This document shows, one piece after another, positions 59,959 to 64,000 of a stretch of DNA of 64,000 bases. The position numbers and the translations under genes are program-made. This DNA comes from Pelobates cultripes (taxonomy: Eukaryota; Chordata; Amphibia; Anura; Pelobatidae): positions 235,214,798 to 235,278,797 of the forward strand of contig OW240912.1 in assembly GCA_933207985.1 (NCBI GenBank). The letters run 5' to 3'. The stretch's first letter is position 1. Each line of letters begins with the position of its first letter. A model generated the notes under the pieces. The model worked only from the letters and a program-made list of their open reading frames with translations, did no database searches and had not been told where the DNA came from.

Positions 59959-61330
59959 TTAAATAGTAGCTGTATGATTTTGCTGTTACTGAATACATAC
60001 AATATTAAATACATCATATTCCAATACTACCAGATCCAACCTGTAACCCTAAAAGCATTCATCCTGAAACAGTGAAACTGAACCAATACGTGGATTCAAT
60101 GAACAACAATCGAATGACAAAGTATAAAATATTCAAGCAAAGCTTTTGTTAACATTTTTTTAAATCTGAATTACAGTACATTAATAGTCTATACATAATG
60201 TCATTTGCTGCAGGATCAACTCGCATATTACCAGAAGTAAACTTGTACGGTGCCACCATCTACAACATACTGTGACACCGTCAATAAAGAGGTATTACCA
60301 AGCAATAATTACAGCAATACATCATAATAAGGATAACATACATCCATTATAATGTGTACTTCAACATAATATACTATACAATATTGCTTACGTACAATAC
60401 AAAAGTGTTAATACCTAAAATGAGCATTAACCATAGTGTAAAAACACACTTTTTTATGGATATACACACACACACTCACACATTTCAATATACTTCTTGA
60501 CATATAACAAACAAGCCATCTGAAATAACAAGAAGACTTCACCACCATTATGCAAAGTATTGTGAGCATAAGAACCACAATGCATTAATAGGTTCTATAC
60601 ATTATATATGTAATATAGCGCTGGATCAAAAACACTATTGAATGACAACAACTCCTGCAACACCACTACTCAACATCTATAACACACTGTGAATCGGACA
60701 ATAAAGATGAACTACCCGTCTATATGCAGTGCAACATATATTATCATGTGAACCTAAACATAATATAGCTTAAAATAATAAAGTTTAAATACATGAAATA
60801 TGCAGTATGTATTCAAGCACCAGCAGGGTATAGCACCAGCATGATATGGAAATAAATAAATCTATGTATATATTGGGAAAGCAACATGCTCAAGTTTGAT
60901 TATTTTTCATAGATGTAACCTTTAATAATTAAAATGTATAGAGTCAATCATTGCATTTATAACTTTGTGCACATTTTATAGCCAAAAAGTGCATAAAAAG
61001 TATGGTCTCCTTTCAGTGATTATTTTTTACTTCAACTGAGGTTGCTTTGACGTTAGAAATTTAAATGAAGACATTGCAATTAGACACTACATTTAAATAC
61101 AGTAATTATATATCAAATAGCAAAGAGTGCTTTGTAATAGTAAGAACATTTTGACCGATTATTTTGTATATTTCAGGATTTTTATGCGCGAATCGTCGTT
61201 TGATTTTTTTATTTATTAGCGTTGAATATATTTCAAGGTACTGTACATTATCAATGGTTGTAAATAATTTGTATTACATTATTGAAATAAACATTCTAAT
61301 TTAAATTTACTTTTTCATTTTCAGGTAAAT
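59959..61330. other. AT-rich DNA upstream of the Kolobok gene
   Basis: No coding region was recognised. Just before the ATG at 61331 is tttttcattttcag|gtaaat (junction after 61324). It reads as a good splice acceptor and, on the same bases, as a donor consensus. An upstream exon or promoter may lie here. The left end of the transposon was not found. Confidence 0.45.
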
Positions 61331-62356
61331 ATGCCTAACTGCGTTGTTACCGGGTGCAGGAGCAGACCTGGGAGAACTGGGCATGAAGTAATAACTCTTC
61401 ATGTCTTTCCCAGTAAAAGATTTTTAGCCAGAAAATGGCTGGAGCAGACTCGACAAAATTTTGTTAATATAGAACAAATTTTAGATATTATAACTGACCC
61501 AAAATATCAGTCTACGTACCGGATCTGCTCCAGACATTTTGAGGACAGTTCCTTTGAGTTGAGGGGATCAAAGCGTTTTTTAAAACCGGATGCACTGCCT
61601 TCAAAATTCAATTTTGAAGCAGGTCTTCCTTGCATAGCTGAAGAGGTATTCCATAGGCATAAAAAAACCAAAGCAATGGATGTAAACACATCATTGGCCT
61701 CTACCTCTGTAACTCACTTTGAGCTTGCCAAGATTATGTGCGATGCCTCAACTTCGACTGAAGATTTAAATTGTACAAGGGAAATATCAATTCAGACAGA
61801 CTGTATACCAGTGGAAGAGGCAATTGAATTTGCCAAATCCACTTACCATGAGGCACGAATTTTAAAATGTATAAAAATGGAGCATTCATATTGTAAAGAC
61901 ATGCCTATTATCTTAGAGACTGAAGTGTTCAGTCCATCTAAGATAATAACTTCAACCCCTATTAAAATTAAAGATAAAGAAATGGAATTAGGAACCATTA
62001 CAGAGGACCCAAATGAAGATCCAATGGATCTTTTGGATTTTTTTAACCAAGATATTGCAGAACTACACAATGTATCTACATATATTGACAGTAGTGCCGC
62101 AATTAAGGAGTCAGACTTAGAGAGTACTTTGAATGTCTCCAAAGAGCAAAAGCGTGATCCAGACTATGTCATGGATAGTTTTTGCACTATGGATACATCC
62201 ACTGATTTAGATTTGACCACTGAGGAATCAAATATTGAATTTCAGTGTGTAACTGACCGTAAATTTGTAGTATTTGAATCTTGTCTAGATTTGTTATGCT
62301 ACAAAATCCCATGCCAGAAAAACTTGCACTGTACATCTAAAATTTTTCTCTTATAA
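61331..62356 (+). CDS. Kolobok-type transposase, N-terminal part with THAP domain
   Basis: The start is MPNCVVTGC, with C4 and C9 plus C66 and H69 (RICSRHF) as C2CH zinc ligands. Trp36 and the closing DALPSKF box (87-93) complete a THAP DNA-binding domain of about 95 residues. The following region is acidic and low in hydrophobics (residues ~110-310). The end reads KFVVFESCLDLLCYKIPCQ, the block that leads into the catalytic part in Kolobok transposases. A stop at 62354-62356 cuts it off; the continuation is in the -1 (+2) frame from about 62341. One single-base indel in the aaaattttt run near 62339-62347 explains the break. In a living element the two parts would form one transposase of roughly 780 residues acting in the nucleus. 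Confidence 0.85.
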   Translation: MPNCVVTGCRSRPGRTGHEVITLHVFPSKRFLARKWLEQTRQNFVNIEQILDIITDPKYQSTYRICSRHFEDSSFELRGSKRFLKPDALPSKFNFEAGLPCIAEEVFHRHKKTKAMDVNTSLASTSVTHFELAKIMCDASTSTEDLNCTREISIQTDCIPVEEAIEFAKSTYHEARILKCIKMEHSYCKDMPIILETEVFSPSKIITSTPIKIKDKEMELGTITEDPNEDPMDLLDFFNQDIAELHNVSTYIDSSAAIKESDLESTLNVSKEQKRDPDYVMDSFCTMDTSTDLDLTTEESNIEFQCVTDRKFVVFESCLDLLCYKIPCQKNLHCTSKIFLL

Positions 62357-62418
62357 AGCGTACAGAGGGTTCGCTATTAAAAATCTATGCGAATTGTAAA
62401 TCTGGACACAAATTTCTG

Positions 62419-63723
62419 TTGTGGCACAGTCAGCCACTAATTAGTCAAATTGGTGCTGGCAATACATTAATGGCAGCATCAATACTCTTTAGTGGCTGTA
62501 ATTTTAAAAAAATCCATGAAATGTTAAACATTTATGGATTAGAACATATTTCGGAAAGTGGGTATTACCGCTACCAACGGAAATACCTTTTTTCTGCTTT
62601 GTCACATCATTGGCAATTGGAGAAAAACATTTGTAGACCCCTGTGGAATGAACTTCCACTTTGCTTGAGTGGAGATGGTCAATGTGACAGTCCAGGATTT
62701 AGTGCTAAATACTGCATTTACACTTTCATGGATGTCTTTAGTAAAAAAATTATTGACTTCGAAATTACACAGGTGTCTCAGACAACGTCATCTGTTGCTA
62801 TGGAAAAACTAGGTTTTCAGACTTGTTTGGATAGAATGAGATCTGAAAACCTTGATGTCCAAATGATCGCTACTGATCGTCATGTTGGTATCCGTAAATT
62901 GATGAGAGAAAAATATAGTGGCATTACACATCAATTTGATGTATGGCACTATGCTAAAAATCTCAGAAAGAAGCTCGTGGCAATTTCTAAGAAAAAAAAT
63001 TGTCATGACATTTCTTTTTGGATCAGGCAAATTATAAACCACTTTTGGTGGTGCATTAAGACATGTGAAGGGGACATAGTGCAATTAAAAGAGCGTTGGA
63101 ATTCACTCTCTTGTCACATTTCCAATTGTCATGAATGGGAAGGTGCAGAGAAGTACCACGCTTGTTCGCACGAACCACTATCACAAGAAGTGATTGACAA
63201 AGGTTTATGGTTGAAACCCAAATCACAAGCATATGAAAACCTAGTTAAATTTATTAATGATGGTCAGCTTGTGAAGGATTTTGACCACTTAGTCCACTTC
63301 TGTCACACAGGATGTCTGGAGACATTCCATAGCCTTGTTTTGAAGTACAGGCCCAAAAGAATTCATTTTGGACTGGATTCCATGGAGGCTAGAACAATTT
63401 TGGCCATTCTTGCTCACAACAGTAATGTTAATCGTGAGCAAGCAATTGTCAAAGTTTCGTTCAAAGGCACTGATCCTGTTGGAACTATGCGGAATAGATT
63501 AGAATTCCCACGTTCCAGAAAAAGATGGGTTGTTCGTACTATGTACGAGCCAATGACAATCACTCATATAGAACAAATTCTTATGAGTGTATTAAAAATT
63601 TGCAGTGAGAGTTTGCATGTGGATTGGAATTCAAAATCCACAACAGTACCCAAAAACATTGCTAAAATTCCAAAGCCTGATAAAAAAAAGGCAGTAGAAG
63701 AGCATGTGAGCCGTTTCAAGTAA
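62419..63723 (+). CDS. Kolobok-type transposase, catalytic DDE part
   Basis: The open frame extends upstream of this ATG to about 62341 (RTEGSLLKIYANCKSGHKF), so ATG 62419 is only the first Met after the frame break. The catalytic acidic residues fit a DDE nuclease: GDGQCDSPG (D86 or D90), ATDRHVGIRK (D153), and CLETFHS (E301). Conserved blocks are FDVWHYAKNLRKKL and IRQIINHFWWC. The end HVSRFK looks like a natural C-terminus. There are no internal stops across 434 codons, so this part has been kept open or inserted recently. Kolobok elements insert at TTAA, fitting the many TTAA-flanked MITEs here. Confidence 0.85.
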   Translation: MWHSQPLISQIGAGNTLMAASILFSGCNFKKIHEMLNIYGLEHISESGYYRYQRKYLFSALSHHWQLEKNICRPLWNELPLCLSGDGQCDSPGFSAKYCIYTFMDVFSKKIIDFEITQVSQTTSSVAMEKLGFQTCLDRMRSENLDVQMIATDRHVGIRKLMREKYSGITHQFDVWHYAKNLRKKLVAISKKKNCHDISFWIRQIINHFWWCIKTCEGDIVQLKERWNSLSCHISNCHEWEGAEKYHACSHEPLSQEVIDKGLWLKPKSQAYENLVKFINDGQLVKDFDHLVHFCHTGCLETFHSLVLKYRPKRIHFGLDSMEARTILAILAHNSNVNREQAIVKVSFKGTDPVGTMRNRLEFPRSRKRWVVRTMYEPMTITHIEQILMSVLKICSESLHVDWNSKSTTVPKNIAKIPKPDKKKAVEEHVSRFK

Positions 63724-64000
63724 TTAAAGCGGCACTGTCATGCCGTACGTACCCGTCTCCTGTTTAATTTTCTCTTCCTTTCTCAAAATCCTTTATTATT
63801 TTTAATTATTTCTCTTGTAGTTTTCTTGACCACATAAAACAAAGAAGGGACTACTTTGTCTTATATATTTTTCCCATGCTTGATTTTCTTTGATCAAAGG
63901 AGAAGATTAAGTCCGCTCCAATTCTTGTGTCAAATAAAGTTTTTGCAAAATACTCACTATCCTACTTTACACAGGAAATGGAGCATACTTACGCTCCTCC
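63724..64000. mobile_element. TTAA-type element start right after the transposase stop
   Basis: TTAAAGCGGCACTGTCATGCCG starts at 63724, immediately after the TAA stop (63721-63723), and reads as a left end entering another element that runs off the window. The first 17 bases equal the element start at 54775. It contains tagaagggactactttgtct-like sequence shared, inverted, with 31875-31905. Confidence 0.6.

Noticed and set aside
62330..62356. Programmed -1 ribosomal frameshift between the two Kolobok parts
   Set aside because: The in-frame codons around aaaattttt do not make a canonical X XXY YYZ slippery site; a one-base indel in a homopolymer is simpler.
1..64000. tRNA, rRNA or snRNA genes
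   Set aside because: No A/B box pairs or conserved rRNA/snRNA blocks were recognised by eye; a covariance-model scan would be decisive.

Overview
The window looks like repeat-dense, gene-poor DNA from a large vertebrate nuclear genome, most likely an anuran amphibian. The reasons are the density of TTAA-flanked DNA transposons with ends such as TTAAAGG.CACTATAGT and TTAACCCCTTAAGGACC, a THAP-domain Kolobok transposase, L1/Tx1-like LINEs, Tc1-like and hAT elements, a Gypsy retrotransposon, and a Penelope-like fragment. I cannot name the species. I found no host protein-coding gene, rRNA, tRNA or CRISPR array. Almost every long open frame is transposon-derived, or is a shadow frame inside a minisatellite or MITE.

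Layout. 1-5.5 kb: the end of an hAT-like element, a foldback element split by a 1171-bp solo LTR, a hairpin-rich TTAA MITE, and a hAT element with a perfect 8-bp target duplication. 5.5-10.5 kb: AT-rich DNA with short MITEs. 10.5-16.2 kb: a decayed LINE ORF2, then a Gypsy gag-pol truncated before the integrase. 16-19 kb: MITE fragments and a second solo LTR (989 bp). 19.5-27.2 kb: a LINE ORF1 region, an hAT-like element filled by a minisatellite, and a LINE 3' end. 27-35 kb: mostly unassigned, with another hairpin MITE, an 80-bp TTAA mini-element and simple repeats. 35-42 kb: a mosaic of LINE, LTR, Penelope and CR1-like fragments, then a 5'-truncated LINE with a 10-bp target duplication and a hairpin MITE inside its ORF2. 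43.5-50 kb: a large TTAA element, a 133-bp-arm palindrome flanked by 14-bp direct repeats, and two Tc1-like transposase fossils. 52.8-60 kb: two Helentron-like elements, a 109-bp tandem array, and a 45-bp minisatellite split by an 1860-bp hAT element. 61.3-63.7 kb: a nearly intact Kolobok transposase, followed directly by another TTAA-type terminus.

How the parts relate. Many insertions are nested and their target duplications can be read, so relative ages can be ordered. Examples are the LTR inside the foldback element, the MITE inside the LINE, the Helentron inside the 109-bp array, and the hAT inside the 45-bp array. In the last two cases the empty site survives in neighbouring array units. 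The Kolobok transposase is the only near-complete protein-coding unit and is a plausible mobiliser of some of the TTAA-flanked MITEs.

The most unusual structure is the TTAA MITE family at 4345-4827, 28710-29178 and 40422-40915. It is almost entirely a chain of eight or nine separate hairpins, and base pairs in the stems covary between copies.
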